From NCBI GenBank assembly GCA_937921035.1, contig CALEUL010000048.1, positions 62,001 to 126,000 of the forward strand: a stretch of 64,000 nucleotides of DNA. Reading direction: 5' to 3'. The translations under genes and the position numbers were made by a program. The notes beneath the pieces were generated by a model that did no database searches, was not told the origin of the DNA, and saw nothing but the letters and a program-made list of their open reading frames with translations. Below, piece by piece: positions 24,788 to 33,501 of this stretch (the stretch's first letter is position 1; the number at the start of each line of letters is the position of its first letter). The stretch comes from an uncultured Porphyromonadaceae bacterium. Its GTDB lineage: Bacteria; Bacteroidota; Bacteroidia; Bacteroidales; Muribaculaceae.

Positions 24788-25603
24788 CTATGATAATGTC
24801 GGCGCCATGCCGTACATTTCCTTGTAGAGTTTCGAAAAATGGGACAGATTCTTGAAACCAACATCGAAACATATTTCCGAAACCTTGCGTCCGCCTTTGT
24901 GTATAAGCTCTCTGGCGGCTTCGAGACGTCGCCGTATGAGCCATTTTTGCGGGGTGAGTTCGCTAATTTTCTTGAAATCGCGTTTGAAAGTGGCGAGACT
25001 GCGTCCCGTGTAATATGCCATTTCATTCATAGATAGGTCGTTCATATAGTTCCTCTCCATAAAATCTACAATGTCTATTTTCCACGGCTCCACAAAATCG
25101 AACAGCGAGGCATAGAGGTTCTCGTCGGTTTTAAGGATGGCAAACATACCCTCAGCCATTTTCATTTTAAGTATATCGTTGTCGGGTGATTCTCCGGCAT
25201 CGAAATATGGTACGAGCGATTCAAACAGGCTGCGGACGTCAAGGCGGTTAGGCGGGAATTTTACCAGGCTCGCTTTTTCCCTTTTTGCATCGGCAGGAAT
25301 ATTGCGGCGATTCAGTGTCTGGTAAAATTCTTTCAGATATTCGCGCGAGAATTTCATGACCACAGAGCGATACGGTTTCCCATCCTTGACCCGTTTCTGC
25401 AACCACATACGGTTGTCGCGGCGCATGAAGGCGCATTCGCCGGTATGCAGTATTGTCTTTCTGGTCCCGTCGGTTATCTCGAGTTCTCCGGAATGTATGT
25501 AGATGAGTGTATGCTCGCGGTTGCAGTGGGCGCAGCCTCGGTCGTCCGTGAAATAGCTCGCAATAAACACATTCGAGCAATCGAAAACGTCTAACTTTTC
25601 CAT
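24788..25603 (-). CDS. AraC-family transcriptional regulator
   Basis: 271 residues: an N-terminal cupin-like sensing domain (HTLIYIHSGELEITDG, GECAFMRRDNRMWLQKR) and a C-terminal pair of helix-turn-helix motifs (SMNEMAYYTGRSLATFKRDFKK and KVSEICFDVGFKNLSHFSKLYKEMYG). Proteins of this kind often control nearby reductase and flavodoxin genes in Bacteroidales. The gene has its own terminator before the aldo/keto reductase promoter, so it probably acts on that promoter in trans. Ligand unknown. Confidence 0.9.
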   Translation of the reverse strand: MEKLDVFDCSNVFIASYFTDDRGCAHCNREHTLIYIHSGELEITDGTRKTILHTGECAFMRRDNRMWLQKRVKDGKPYRSVVMKFSREYLKEFYQTLNRRNIPADAKREKASLVKFPPNRLDVRSLFESLVPYFDAGESPDNDILKMKMAEGMFAILKTDENLYASLFDFVEPWKIDIVDFMERNYMNDLSMNEMAYYTGRSLATFKRDFKKISELTPQKWLIRRRLEAARELIHKGGRKVSEICFDVGFKNLSHFSKLYKEMYGMAPTLS

Positions 25604-25623
25604 ATCGGAATAATTTTATACCG

Positions 25624-25631
25624 CAAAATTA
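25624..25631 (-). promoter_or_regulatory. AraC-family gene promoter, -7 box TAATTTTG
   Basis: TAnnTTTG element 20 bases before the ATG at 25603. Confidence 0.6.
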
Positions 25632-25724
25632 ACGCAATATTCCGATAAAAACTTTGTTGTACGGCTCAAAATAGCCATATCTGATATAATGCTGATTACA
25701 GAGCCGGATTTACCCGTTTTTTAG

Positions 25725-25732
25725 TAATTTTG
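25725..25732 (+). promoter_or_regulatory. -7 box TAATTTTG upstream of the META lipoprotein gene
   Basis: TAnnTTTG element with a leader of about 60 bases; it could serve the whole run of plus-strand genes to 28597. Confidence 0.6.
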
Positions 25733-25795
25733 CGTTTGTAAACTTATACGTTTCAAAAGCGTACTATCTACATAAAATACATAACTATTGATTTT

Positions 25796-26287
25796 ATGAA
25801 AATTCAAATTAAATCGCTTGCTGCGCTTACTGTTGGTGCGGCAATTATTGCGGCCGGATGTTCAGGTAACAAAGAGAATAAAACGGATGCCGTGTCCGCT
25901 TTGGCACAGACAACTGTGGCAGATGCGGATATCCGCGGTCAGTGGTATATCGAAAACATTGTGTTCAGCGATTCGGATTATGTGCGCCCGGATGAAGCTG
26001 TGCCAGGTGTTAGCCAGTATATTGTTTTTGAGGACAGCACATACTTCATTATGACCAACTGTAATTTTATCTCGGGTCCGTATGTGATAAAGGGTGATTC
26101 CATCACTCTCGGCGACGGTGCCATGACCGAAATGGCTTGCGATAACATGGACACAGAAGATGCTTTGCGACGTATTCTTCCTGCGATATCCACAATAGAT
26201 GTGCAGAACGACACCATCGTAAGACTGAATGGCTCTGTGCCGGCAGAGTGTATACTGCTTCGCAAAGCTACTGCAGAAATAAAATGA
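25796..26287 (+). CDS. META-domain lipoprotein
   Basis: 163 residues; lipoprotein signal with the lipobox IIAAGC (cysteine 22). The mature part carries META-domain features (GQWYIENI, FISGPYVIKGDSITLGDGAMTEMACDN). The E. coli relative HslJ is a heat-inducible outer-membrane lipoprotein linked to novobiocin resistance; the biochemical role is unknown. It is the first gene of a plus-strand run whose later genes are redox enzymes. Confidence 0.8.
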   Translation: MKIQIKSLAALTVGAAIIAAGCSGNKENKTDAVSALAQTTVADADIRGQWYIENIVFSDSDYVRPDEAVPGVSQYIVFEDSTYFIMTNCNFISGPYVIKGDSITLGDGAMTEMACDNMDTEDALRRILPAISTIDVQNDTIVRLNGSVPAECILLRKATAEIK

Positions 26288-26311
26288 TATAATGATTCAG
26301 GTGTCCCGAAA

Positions 26312-26677
26312 ATGAACTTGGAGGAATTCAGGGAATACTGTCTGTCGATGGAAGGGGTAACGGAGAAAACTCCATTTGGCAAATTTGCCCGTCGTTACGA
26401 TTCCATCCTCGTTTTCTATATTCTCGACCACATGTTCTCGCTTGTGGATATCGACGATTTTACATCAGTAACTGTAAAGTCGACACCCGAGGAAATAGAT
26501 GATATCAGGATGCACCGCATGTCGGTGAGCGAACCTGTTAATCTTAGTGATAAACACTGGATTCAGCTTAACCTGAACGGCGATATCCCTGACCGCGAAA
26601 TATATGCCAGCGTAAGAAGAGCATATGATATCATCAAGGCCAAGTACACCAAAAAGAATGGAAAACAACAGAGATAA
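26312..26677 (+). CDS. MmcQ/YjbR-family protein
   Basis: 121 residues with the family pattern MNLEEFREYCLSMEGVTEKTPFG at the start, FSLVDID in the middle, and HWIQLNLNGDIPDREIYASVRRAYDII at the end (a CyaY-like fold). Family members are small cytosolic proteins, some annotated as DNA-binding, with no established function. It lies 24 bases after the META gene and 18 before the acetyltransferase gene, which suggests one operon. Confidence 0.85.
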   Translation: MNLEEFREYCLSMEGVTEKTPFGKFARRYDSILVFYILDHMFSLVDIDDFTSVTVKSTPEEIDDIRMHRMSVSEPVNLSDKHWIQLNLNGDIPDREIYASVRRAYDIIKAKYTKKNGKQQR

Positions 26678-26695
26678 CTCCGATGTTATGCGAAT

Positions 26696-27319
26696 ATGGA
26701 AAAAATAGACAAACACTATAGCGCTCGCGAAGAGAGAATTGACGTTACCAGGCAGACGGCGGAGGAACTGGCTTTGGCCGACAGTCAGGCCCGGCTGCTG
26801 TTTCTGTTCAACCACACCATGCCTGCCACAGACGAATATCATCGGCTGATGGTAGAACTGTTTTCGGGCATGGGGGAGGGCAGCCGTGTAGGTACACCGC
26901 TTTCCGGTGTCCGTTTCCATAAGGTGCACATTGGTAAAAATGTGGTGGTGATGCCCGGATGTCTGATGATGTCGGCCGGCGGCATAACGATTGATGATGG
27001 TGCAATGATTGCAGCAAACGTACAGCTTATTTCCAACAATCATGATCTTTATGAACGCCAGGTAATAACCTGCAAGCCCGTACATATAGGCAAAAACGCA
27101 TGGATAGGAGCAGGCGCTACAATTCTTCCTGGCGTAACTGTCGGCGACAATGCTGTGGTAGGGGCTGCCAGTGTGGTAACTAAAGACGTGCCGCCCGACA
27201 CAATAGTCGCCGGCAATCCTGCTAAATTTATCCGGCGCATACCACCCATCATGGAATGTTCCGCCCGAAACGATGATGATGAAACTATACAACTCGGACT
27301 GGACAGTTGCGGAGACTGA
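26696..27319 (+). CDS. Hexapeptide-repeat acetyltransferase (maltose/galactoside O-acetyltransferase type)
   Basis: 207 residues. A helical N-terminus with a Mac-like pattern precedes left-handed beta-helix repeats (VHIGKNVVVMPGCLMMS, ITIDDGAMIAANVQLISNNHD, VHIGKNAWIGAGATILPGVTVGDNAVVGAASVVTKDVP) and the closing AGNPAKFIRRI. The histidine in NNHD is the expected catalytic base. It transfers acetyl from acetyl-CoA to a sugar or xenobiotic hydroxyl. The last 25 residues, acidic (NDDDETIQ), are a poorly conserved extension. Confidence 0.85.
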   Translation: MEKIDKHYSAREERIDVTRQTAEELALADSQARLLFLFNHTMPATDEYHRLMVELFSGMGEGSRVGTPLSGVRFHKVHIGKNVVVMPGCLMMSAGGITIDDGAMIAANVQLISNNHDLYERQVITCKPVHIGKNAWIGAGATILPGVTVGDNAVVGAASVVTKDVPPDTIVAGNPAKFIRRIPPIMECSARNDDDETIQLGLDSCGD

Positions 27320-27348
27320 GCAATTACTAATAACATAACAGAATACAG

Positions 27349-27912
27349 ATGAAAAATTTCAAACCTAAAGCCTGGATGCTTCCTCAACCCGTTCTTATCA
27401 TCGGCACATATAATGCCGACGGTACACCCAACGCCATGAACGCAGCTTGGGGAGGTCAGTGGGATATGAACGAAATCATGATTTCTATGGGCGCGCATGC
27501 CACCACTGAAAACCTTAACCGCAACGGAGAATTCACTGTGGCTTTTGCCACAGAAGATACGCTTGTGGCTTCCGACTATGTCGGTATTGTCAGTGGCAGG
27601 ACTCATCACGATAAAATAGAAAAGACCGGCTGGAAAGCAGTCAAAGCCGAGAACATCGAAGCTCCTGTTTTCAGCAGCTTTCCCCTGACAATGGAATGCC
27701 GTATAAAAGAGAAACTCTACGAATCCGAATCGGGCTACTATATCATTGCCGAGATTCTCAACATAGTCTGCGACGAGAAATATCTGGCTGCGGACGGCAA
27801 ACCGGATGTGGAAAAGATGCGCCTCATAACATTCGACCCTATTCACAATGGGTATATCGCCCTTGGAAAGAGAGTGGGCAATGCTTTCGCTGATGGCAAA
27901 GCTCTCAAATAA
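27349..27912 (+). CDS. Flavin reductase-like (FMN-binding split-barrel) protein
   Basis: 187 residues. The Flavin_Reduct pattern is clear: PVLIIGTYNADGTPNAMNAAWGG at the start, ISMGAHATTENLNRNGEFTVAF, then ETGW-like KTGWKAVKAENIEAPVF and a Y.IAEI strand. These proteins bind FMN and use NAD(P)H to reduce flavin or act directly on an electrophile. It ends 4 bases before the nitroreductase-type gene, a likely functional pair. Confidence 0.85.
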   Translation: MKNFKPKAWMLPQPVLIIGTYNADGTPNAMNAAWGGQWDMNEIMISMGAHATTENLNRNGEFTVAFATEDTLVASDYVGIVSGRTHHDKIEKTGWKAVKAENIEAPVFSSFPLTMECRIKEKLYESESGYYIIAEILNIVCDEKYLAADGKPDVEKMRLITFDPIHNGYIALGKRVGNAFADGKALK

Positions 27913-27916
27913 AAAT

Positions 27917-28597
27917 ATGCGATTGACAAACAAACTGCATCGTCTGCCGGTTATCACACTGGTATTAGTTACAACATTGATTATGATAGCACAGAAGAGA
28001 AATCTGCCGGCGCCCTCGTTCTGCGGGGGGATGCCGATGAACGAAGTGGTTGCAAACCGCTATAGTGAACGTGAATTCGATACATCACGCGATATCGATG
28101 ATTCTACACTCGGTCAATTGCTCTGGATGACAGCAGGAGTGAACCGTCCGGATGCAGCCCCGGGCCGTTTCGACGCTCCTGCCAATCGCAGCAATCCTAC
28201 GGCACGCAACTGGCAGGAGATACTCGTATTTGTTTTCGATAGAAACGGCGCATGGGAATATCATTCATCGTCACACTCCCTATCTCTTGTCAAAGAAGGC
28301 GATTATCGCAAACTTCTATGCGGAACGCCTGAGTTTACACAGGAATTCGTGCTCGGTGCGCCGGTTTCAATAGTTTTTGTGGCCGATATGACTGCGCTTC
28401 CGGAAGGAGACCAGGCTAAGGCAATGGCTCTTGTGGATGCCGGCATAGCTTGTGAGAACTTGAATCTCGCATGTGTGTCGGAAGGTATCGCTACAGTACC
28501 TCGCGCCACGATGGATGCACAGGCGATCTCCGCACTTCTGGGCCTCACTTCACGCCAGTTCCCAATTCTGAACAACCCCATCGGCTACGCCAAATAA
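27917..28597 (+). CDS. SagB/ThcOx-type nitroreductase family protein with N-terminal hydrophobic segment
   Basis: 226 residues from the ATG at 27917. The N-terminus (LPVITLVLVTTLIMIAQ) is a signal or anchor helix; the rest is a nitroreductase fold with NRYSEREFDTSRDIDDSTLGQLLWMTAGVNRP, NPTARNWQEILVFVFD and a closing GIATVPRATMD...NNPIGYAK. Proteins of this subfamily use FMN to oxidise or reduce small molecules. It is the last gene of the plus-strand run, preceding a tRNA gene on the other strand. Confidence 0.85.
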   Translation: MRLTNKLHRLPVITLVLVTTLIMIAQKRNLPAPSFCGGMPMNEVVANRYSEREFDTSRDIDDSTLGQLLWMTAGVNRPDAAPGRFDAPANRSNPTARNWQEILVFVFDRNGAWEYHSSSHSLSLVKEGDYRKLLCGTPEFTQEFVLGAPVSIVFVADMTALPEGDQAKAMALVDAGIACENLNLACVSEGIATVPRATMDAQAISALLGLTSRQFPILNNPIGYAK

Positions 28598-28644
28598 CAA
28601 GGGCCTACGGCTAGCTTTACGCCTTTTAGGCATCCCTAAAAACG

Positions 28645-28675
28645 AAGAAACTCACTGGCTTTTAGTGAGTTTCTT
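28645..28675 (-). terminator. Terminator of the tRNA-Ser transcript
   Basis: A 12-bp perfect stem (AAGAAACTCACT / AGTGAGTTTCTT) with a 7-base loop, followed on the minus strand by CGTTTTTAG, 3 bases from the tRNA 3' end. Confidence 0.8.
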
Positions 28676-28677
28676 TG

Positions 28678-28764
28678 CGGAAAGACAGGGATTCGAACCC
28701 TGGGTACCCGCAAGGGTACAACGGTTTTCGAGACCGCCCCGATCGACCACTCCGGCATCTTTCC
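28678..28764 (-). tRNA. tRNA-Ser (anticodon CGA)
   Basis: 87 bases that fold as a class II tRNA. The acceptor stem is GGAAAGA / TCTTTCC with discriminator G; the anticodon loop is CTCGAAA giving CGA, which reads UCG serine codons. A long variable arm (TGTACCCTTGCGGGTAC) and the T loop GGTTCGAATCC are present. CCA is not encoded. Confidence 0.95.
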
Positions 28765-28772
28765 ATTGGTCA

Positions 28773-28786
28773 GGTGCATATGCACC
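28773..28786. repeat. 14-bp perfect palindrome in the tRNA-Ser 5' leader
   Basis: GGTGCATATGCACC, 8 bases upstream of the mature tRNA 5' end and inside the predicted primary transcript. Confidence 0.7.
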
Positions 28787-28801
28787 GTCGATTTGTGAGT
28801 G

Positions 28802-28809
28802 CAAAATTA
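28802..28809 (-). promoter_or_regulatory. tRNA-Ser promoter, -7 box TAATTTTG
   Basis: TAnnTTTG element about 37 bases upstream of the tRNA 5' end. Confidence 0.55.
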
Positions 28810-29000
28810 CAACTTTTTTTTGGTTTCGCAGCCTTTCCGTGATAATTTTTTTGAAAAAAGTGATTTTATCCGCGTTTTTTGCATATAATCCCAGGCTCTA
28901 CCCATGCTCCGAGCGGTCAGAACGGCGATTCTTCGCATATTTTTTTTCACGATGTCTAAATGATTAAGGCAAAATGTCAGCGCGGTTTCCAGAATTTTTG

Positions 29001-29008
29001 TAACTTTG
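29001..29008 (+). promoter_or_regulatory. yitT-cyd operon promoter, -7 box TAACTTTG
   Basis: TAnnTTTG element 23 bases before the ATG at 29032. Between here and the tRNA promoter (28810-29000) I see no further feature. Confidence 0.6.
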
Positions 29009-29031
29009 CCGCATCGTAATATTAGAAACAG

Positions 29032-29955
29032 ATGTCAATAGACAATACTAAGTTTTGGCGCGTAGCGCGCGACTATTTTTTCATTACCCTTGGAATGGCG
29101 CTCTATGCCTTAGGCTTCTGCGGTTTCATTCTGCCGGAACGTGTGGTAATCGGTGGTCTAGCCGGTATTGGCACTATCGTGTATCTTCAGACGGGTATTC
29201 CAGTTGCGGTAACGCAGTATGTTCTCAACCTTGTTCTGCTGGCGATTGCCTGGAAGGTTGTGGGTAAAAATTTTGTGCTCGGCACGATTTACGGCGCTAC
29301 GATGATTTCTGTTTTCGTGGGTATTTTTCAGCCGCTTTTTGAACATGGCTTCACTAACGAGCCGTTTATGAATGTTGTGCTTGGCGGTCTGATGGCCGGT
29401 ATGGGTGTCGGACTTGCGTTCACGCACAACGGTTCCAGCGGCGGTACCGATATTGTGGCGGCTATGGTGTCGAAATATACCAATGTAAGTATTGGACGTA
29501 CAATGCTTTATACGGATGTGTTGATTATATCGTCGTCATATTTCATATCGCATCAACTCGATTTGGTTGTATACGGATATGTTGTGCTTCTTATTGCCTC
29601 TACGACGGCCGATATGGTTATCAATACTAATCGTCAGGCGGTGCAGTTCACCATTTTTTCTACTAAATGGCAGGAGATTGCCACCGCAATCAACAATGAG
29701 GCGCGCCGCGGATGCACTGTGCTAACCGGCATGGGATGGTATTCCAAGAAGGAGGTGAAGGTTCTGCTGGTGATGTGTCGGAAAATAGAGTCTGTAACGA
29801 TTTCGAGAATCATAAAGTCGATCGATCCCAATGCTTTTACCACTCAGGCGAATGTGAACGGTGTTTATGGTCAGGGCTTCGACGAACTCAAGGTTAAGAT
29901 GAAGCCTGTTCCGCATCCCGAAGCCACCAAGAGCGATGAAAAGGTGGATAAATAG
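29032..29955 (+). CDS. YitT family membrane protein (DUF161/DUF2179)
   Basis: 307 residues. Five to six hydrophobic helices with the family motifs FCGFILPERVVIGGLAGIGTIVYL and HNGSSGGTDIVAAMVSKYTN precede a C-terminal cytoplasmic DUF2179 domain (GMGWYSKKEVKVLLVMCRKIE, KSIDPNAFTTQANVNGVYGQGF). The function is unproven in most bacteria. It overlaps the DUF4492 gene by 20 bases and heads the cytochrome bd operon, suggesting shared control under low oxygen. Confidence 0.9.
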   Translation: MSIDNTKFWRVARDYFFITLGMALYALGFCGFILPERVVIGGLAGIGTIVYLQTGIPVAVTQYVLNLVLLAIAWKVVGKNFVLGTIYGATMISVFVGIFQPLFEHGFTNEPFMNVVLGGLMAGMGVGLAFTHNGSSGGTDIVAAMVSKYTNVSIGRTMLYTDVLIISSSYFISHQLDLVVYGYVVLLIASTTADMVINTNRQAVQFTIFSTKWQEIATAINNEARRGCTVLTGMGWYSKKEVKVLLVMCRKIESVTISRIIKSIDPNAFTTQANVNGVYGQGFDELKVKMKPVPHPEATKSDEKVDK

Positions 29956-30163
29956 TGTGGTGTCGCTGTATGTCGACGGCTTTCGGAACATGACCATCGG
30001 ACGCAGTTTGTGGGCGTTGATAATCATTAAGGTTATTCTATTGTTTGTGGTTGTCAAGCTTCTGTTCTTTCCCGATGTTCTGAAGACCAACTACAGCGAT
30101 GATGCGTCGCGTGCCGATGCCGTACGCGAGGCGCTTGCTTCGTCGCCTCTGGACGCTGAATGA
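29936..30163 (+). CDS. DUF4492 small membrane protein next to cydA
   Basis: 75 residues: short amphipathic N-terminus (WINSVVSLYVDGFRNMTIGRSLWALI), one transmembrane helix (IIIKVILLFVVVKLLFFP) and a charged tail. Proteins of this family occur directly upstream of cydAB in Bacteroidetes, so it probably aids assembly or function of the bd oxidase, like CydX elsewhere, though it is unrelated in sequence. It starts inside the end of yitT and is 37 bases from cydA. Confidence 0.85.
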   Translation: MKRWINSVVSLYVDGFRNMTIGRSLWALIIIKVILLFVVVKLLFFPDVLKTNYSDDASRADAVREALASSPLDAE

Positions 30164-30200
30164 ATTTAATATCTGAATAATACGTGAAAAACGATTGCTT

Positions 30201-31763
30201 ATGAATGATTTACTTAGTGTAGTCGACTGGTCGAGGGCGCAGTTTGCCCTTACCGCGATGTACCACTGGCTATTTGTGCCGCTTACTATCGGCCTGTCGC
30301 TGATTGTGGCTGTTATGGAAACGATTTATGTGCGTACAGGAGAAGAACGTTGGAAAAACATTACCAAGTTCTGGATGACTCTGTTCGGCATCAATTTTGC
30401 AGTTGGTGTTGCCACCGGTCTGATACTTGAGTTTGAATTCGGTACCAACTGGAGTAATTACAGTTGGTTCGTTGGTGATATTTTTGGAGCTCCACTGGCA
30501 ATCGAAGGTATTCTGGCTTTCTTTATGGAGTCTACTTTCGTTGCCGTGATGTTTTTCGGATGGAACAAGGTGAGCAAGGGTTTCCATCTTGCTTCGTCGT
30601 GGCTCACGGCATTGGGCGTGTGCATATCGGCTGTGTGGATTCTCGTTGCCAACTCTTGGATGCAGTACCCAGTTGGCATGAAGTTCGACCCTGCGCAGAT
30701 GCGCAATGTTATGGACGATTTCTTTGCAGTCGCACTTAGCCCTGTCGCCCTTAATAAAATCGGACATACAGTTACGAGCGCGTGGGCTCTTGGCGGCGTT
30801 TTTGTAATCGGTGTCAGTTGCTGGCTTATCCTTAAAGGCCGCAACATAGATATGGCGAAGCGTTCTATAAAGGTAGCTTCGGTAGTCGGTCTCGGAGGCA
30901 TGCTTCTTGCTCTTATGATGGGCCACGGTTCTGCTGTGGTGGTATCACAGGTACAGCCAATGAAACTCGCTGCAATGGAGGGCCTGTACAAGGGTTCGGT
31001 AGGGCAGAGCATCGTTGCGTTCGGACTTATAAAACCAGACAGTGAGCAGACTCCTGACGATCCCATGCTGTTCAGCATCGATATTCCCAAGGGTCTTTCA
31101 TATCTTATCGACGGTAACGGTGAATCGTTCGTTCCCGGCATAGACGATCTTATCGCCGGTCGTACAATCACGGCTTACGGAGATACCGTTTATGGCCAGA
31201 GCTATAAAGAAAAAATCGCCCAGGGCATTACCGCGCGCCAGGCGCTTCGCGACTACGACAAGGCTCGCAAGGCAGGCGACGAAGCTGCCATGCAGAAAGC
31301 AGCCGAAACCGTACAGGCGAATTTCCACAACTTCGGCTATGGCTATCTTGAAAGCCCGGAGGATGCCGTTCCCCCTGTATCCATGACTTTCTATGCTTTC
31401 CATATAATGGTTTATGCAGGTGGTTTCCTGTTTCTTTTCTTGTTGGTGGTTACCGTTCTGGCGTGGCGTCGCGGCAACTTCCTTGAAAACAAGTGGCTGT
31501 GCATAGTCGGTATCCTATCAATACCTATAGTGTGGGTTTGCAGTCAGGCTGGATGGGTTCTTGCCGAAGTAGGCCGTCAGCCCTGGGTTATTCAGAATCT
31601 TATGCCCCGCAACGCTGCCATCAGCGGTATACAGCCCTCGTCGGTAGCGCTCACATTCTGGATTTTCGCTATAATTTTTACCGCATTGCTGATTGCTGAG
31701 ATGAGCATTATGCTGCGCTATATATCCCGTAGTTCTAAAACCGATATCGAAACAACGCACTGA
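30201..31763 (+). CDS. cydA: Cytochrome bd ubiquinol oxidase subunit I
   Basis: 520 residues from the ATG at 30201 (a TTG two codons earlier is in frame). Membrane helices carry the haem histidine in TAMYHWLFVPLTIG, the MGHGSAVVV segment, and the GRQPW quinol-site motif (EVGRQPWVIQ). The Q-loop (about residues 255-400) is long and charged. The subunit binds haems b558, b595 and d and reduces oxygen with quinol electrons, allowing nanoaerobic growth. cydB follows after 2 bases. Confidence 0.95.
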   Translation: MNDLLSVVDWSRAQFALTAMYHWLFVPLTIGLSLIVAVMETIYVRTGEERWKNITKFWMTLFGINFAVGVATGLILEFEFGTNWSNYSWFVGDIFGAPLAIEGILAFFMESTFVAVMFFGWNKVSKGFHLASSWLTALGVCISAVWILVANSWMQYPVGMKFDPAQMRNVMDDFFAVALSPVALNKIGHTVTSAWALGGVFVIGVSCWLILKGRNIDMAKRSIKVASVVGLGGMLLALMMGHGSAVVVSQVQPMKLAAMEGLYKGSVGQSIVAFGLIKPDSEQTPDDPMLFSIDIPKGLSYLIDGNGESFVPGIDDLIAGRTITAYGDTVYGQSYKEKIAQGITARQALRDYDKARKAGDEAAMQKAAETVQANFHNFGYGYLESPEDAVPPVSMTFYAFHIMVYAGGFLFLFLLVVTVLAWRRGNFLENKWLCIVGILSIPIVWVCSQAGWVLAEVGRQPWVIQNLMPRNAAISGIQPSSVALTFWIFAIIFTALLIAEMSIMLRYISRSSKTDIETTH

Positions 31764-31765
31764 TT

Positions 31766-32905
31766 ATGGAAAAATTAGAAATGCTTCAAGCCTACTGGTG
31801 GCTTATAATCGCCGTATTGGGCGCTGCTCTTGTATTCCTCCTCTTCGTACAGGGCGGTCAGTCGATGCTTTGGTGCCGGAATTCTGCCGGTGAGCGTCGT
31901 CTTATGGTGAATTCTCTTGGCCGTAAATGGGAATTTACCTACACCACGTTGGTCGTTTTTGGCGGAGCCTTCTTTGCTTCTTTTCCATTGTATTACAGCA
32001 CCAGTTTCGGCGGAGCCTACTGGCTGTGGATGCTTATTCTCGTCAGCTTCGTGCTACAGGCTGTAAGCTACGAATTCCGCAGCAAGAAAGGTAATGTTTA
32101 TGGTACCGGAATCTACGATGCGTTCCTCACATTCAACGGTCTTGTAGGTTGCGTGCTTCTTGGTGTTGCTGTAGCCATGCTGTTCTTTGGCGGCGAGTTT
32201 ACAATAACGCGTTCCAACCTTCTCGACGCCCAGGCTCCTGTTATCTCGCAATGGGCGCCGTCGCATGGTCTTGAGGCTATCGCTTGCTGGAAGAACCTTC
32301 TGCTTGGTTTTGCCGTGTTCTTCCTTGCGCGCACGCTGGCATCGCTTTATTTTATAAATGATATCGCCGGCGATGCCGTGTTTGCGGCCCGCATGCGCCG
32401 CGCCACACTTGTAAACGGCCTTGTTTTCGCAGTGCTGTTCGTAGCGTTCCTCGTTGTGCTTCTCACTGCTTCGGGCCTGCGCTATATCGGCGGTTCTTTC
32501 ATGCCCGAGGAATATCTTTATCTCCACAATCTCTTGGGAATGTGGTGGCTTGCCGTTATCCTTATTTTAGGAGTGGTAGCCGTACTGTATGCCATCTTCC
32601 GTGCAGCTTTCAGCAAAACATGGCGTGCCGGAATCTGGTTTGCCGGTTTCGGTGTTGCCGCTGTAGTGGTTGTCCTGTTTCTTATTGCAGGTTATGCGGG
32701 TACAGCATATCTGCCGTCGCTCACCGACCAGCAGTCGTCGCTTAGCATTGCAAACAGTTCGTCCAGCGAGTTCACTCTCACGGTGATGTCCTATGTTTCC
32801 ATCCTTATTCCCTTCGTACTGGCATACATCGCGTATGTATGGGCCAAGATGAATGCAAAACCGCTCACGACCGACGAACTTAACAAAGAATCCCATACAT
32901 ACTGA
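31766..32905 (+). CDS. cydB: Cytochrome bd ubiquinol oxidase subunit II
   Basis: 379 residues with eight to nine helices. The characteristic start (YWWLIIAVLGAALVFLLFVQGGQSML) and the conserved W.GNQVWL-like region (here KWEFTYTTLVVFGGAFFASFPLYY) are visible. It stabilises the haem site of CydA in the inner membrane. Its TGA overlaps the ATG of yigZ by one base. Confidence 0.93.
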   Translation: MEKLEMLQAYWWLIIAVLGAALVFLLFVQGGQSMLWCRNSAGERRLMVNSLGRKWEFTYTTLVVFGGAFFASFPLYYSTSFGGAYWLWMLILVSFVLQAVSYEFRSKKGNVYGTGIYDAFLTFNGLVGCVLLGVAVAMLFFGGEFTITRSNLLDAQAPVISQWAPSHGLEAIACWKNLLLGFAVFFLARTLASLYFINDIAGDAVFAARMRRATLVNGLVFAVLFVAFLVVLLTASGLRYIGGSFMPEEYLYLHNLLGMWWLAVILILGVVAVLYAIFRAAFSKTWRAGIWFAGFGVAAVVVVLFLIAGYAGTAYLPSLTDQQSSLSIANSSSSEFTLTVMSYVSILIPFVLAYIAYVWAKMNAKPLTTDELNKESHTY

Positions 32906-33501
32906 TGAACGACGACGCCTATCTCACCGTATGCGGGGCTTCCGAGGGAAGTTTGCGCGAAAAGATGAGTAAATTCCTTGCCTTTGCCTGCCATGTTGAA
33001 TCGGCGGTGGAGGCAAAGGAAACGGTGGCGCGTTATCAAAAAGAATACCATGACGCCCGGCATGTGTGCTGGGCGTACATGGTTGGTCCTGATAGAAAAG
33101 AATTTCTGAGTTCCGACAACGGCGAGCCCTCCGGTACGGCGGGGAAGCCTATTCTGGGACAAATCAATTCTTTCGGTCTTACGGATGTCGTTATTATTGT
33201 GGTGCGTTACTTCGGAGGCATAAAATTAGGAACCTCGGGGCTTATCGTCGCCTACCGCGAGGCCGCGAGGCTTGCCCTTGAGAACGCTGACATTGTCGAG
33301 CGGTTCGTTATGGCTGAGGTGAGTTTTACTTTTCCGTATATTTCCATGAACAGCGTTATGAAATTGGTGAAGAACGGCGAGACCGAGATAGCCTCGCAGA
33401 CGTTCGACAACACCTGCAGCATGACACTGAGTACGCGTCGCTCGCTTGAGCAGCGTCTGCGCGAGCGTCTGGCCGATATCGACGGCGTCAGCATACTCTG
33501 A
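32905..33501 (+). CDS. YigZ/IMPACT family protein
   Basis: 198 residues. The UPF0029 N-terminal domain shows KFLAFACHVESAVEAKETVARYQKEYHDARHVCWAY, SSDNGEPSGTAGKPIL and VVRYFGGIKLGTSGLIVAYREAA; a ferredoxin-like C-terminal domain follows. Family members bind translation factors or nucleic acid; no firm role. Translational overlap with cydB places it in the bd oxidase operon. Its stop directly abuts the convergent gene's stop, with no base between. Confidence 0.9.
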   Translation: MNDDAYLTVCGASEGSLREKMSKFLAFACHVESAVEAKETVARYQKEYHDARHVCWAYMVGPDRKEFLSSDNGEPSGTAGKPILGQINSFGLTDVVIIVVRYFGGIKLGTSGLIVAYREAARLALENADIVERFVMAEVSFTFPYISMNSVMKLVKNGETEIASQTFDNTCSMTLSTRRSLEQRLRERLADIDGVSIL

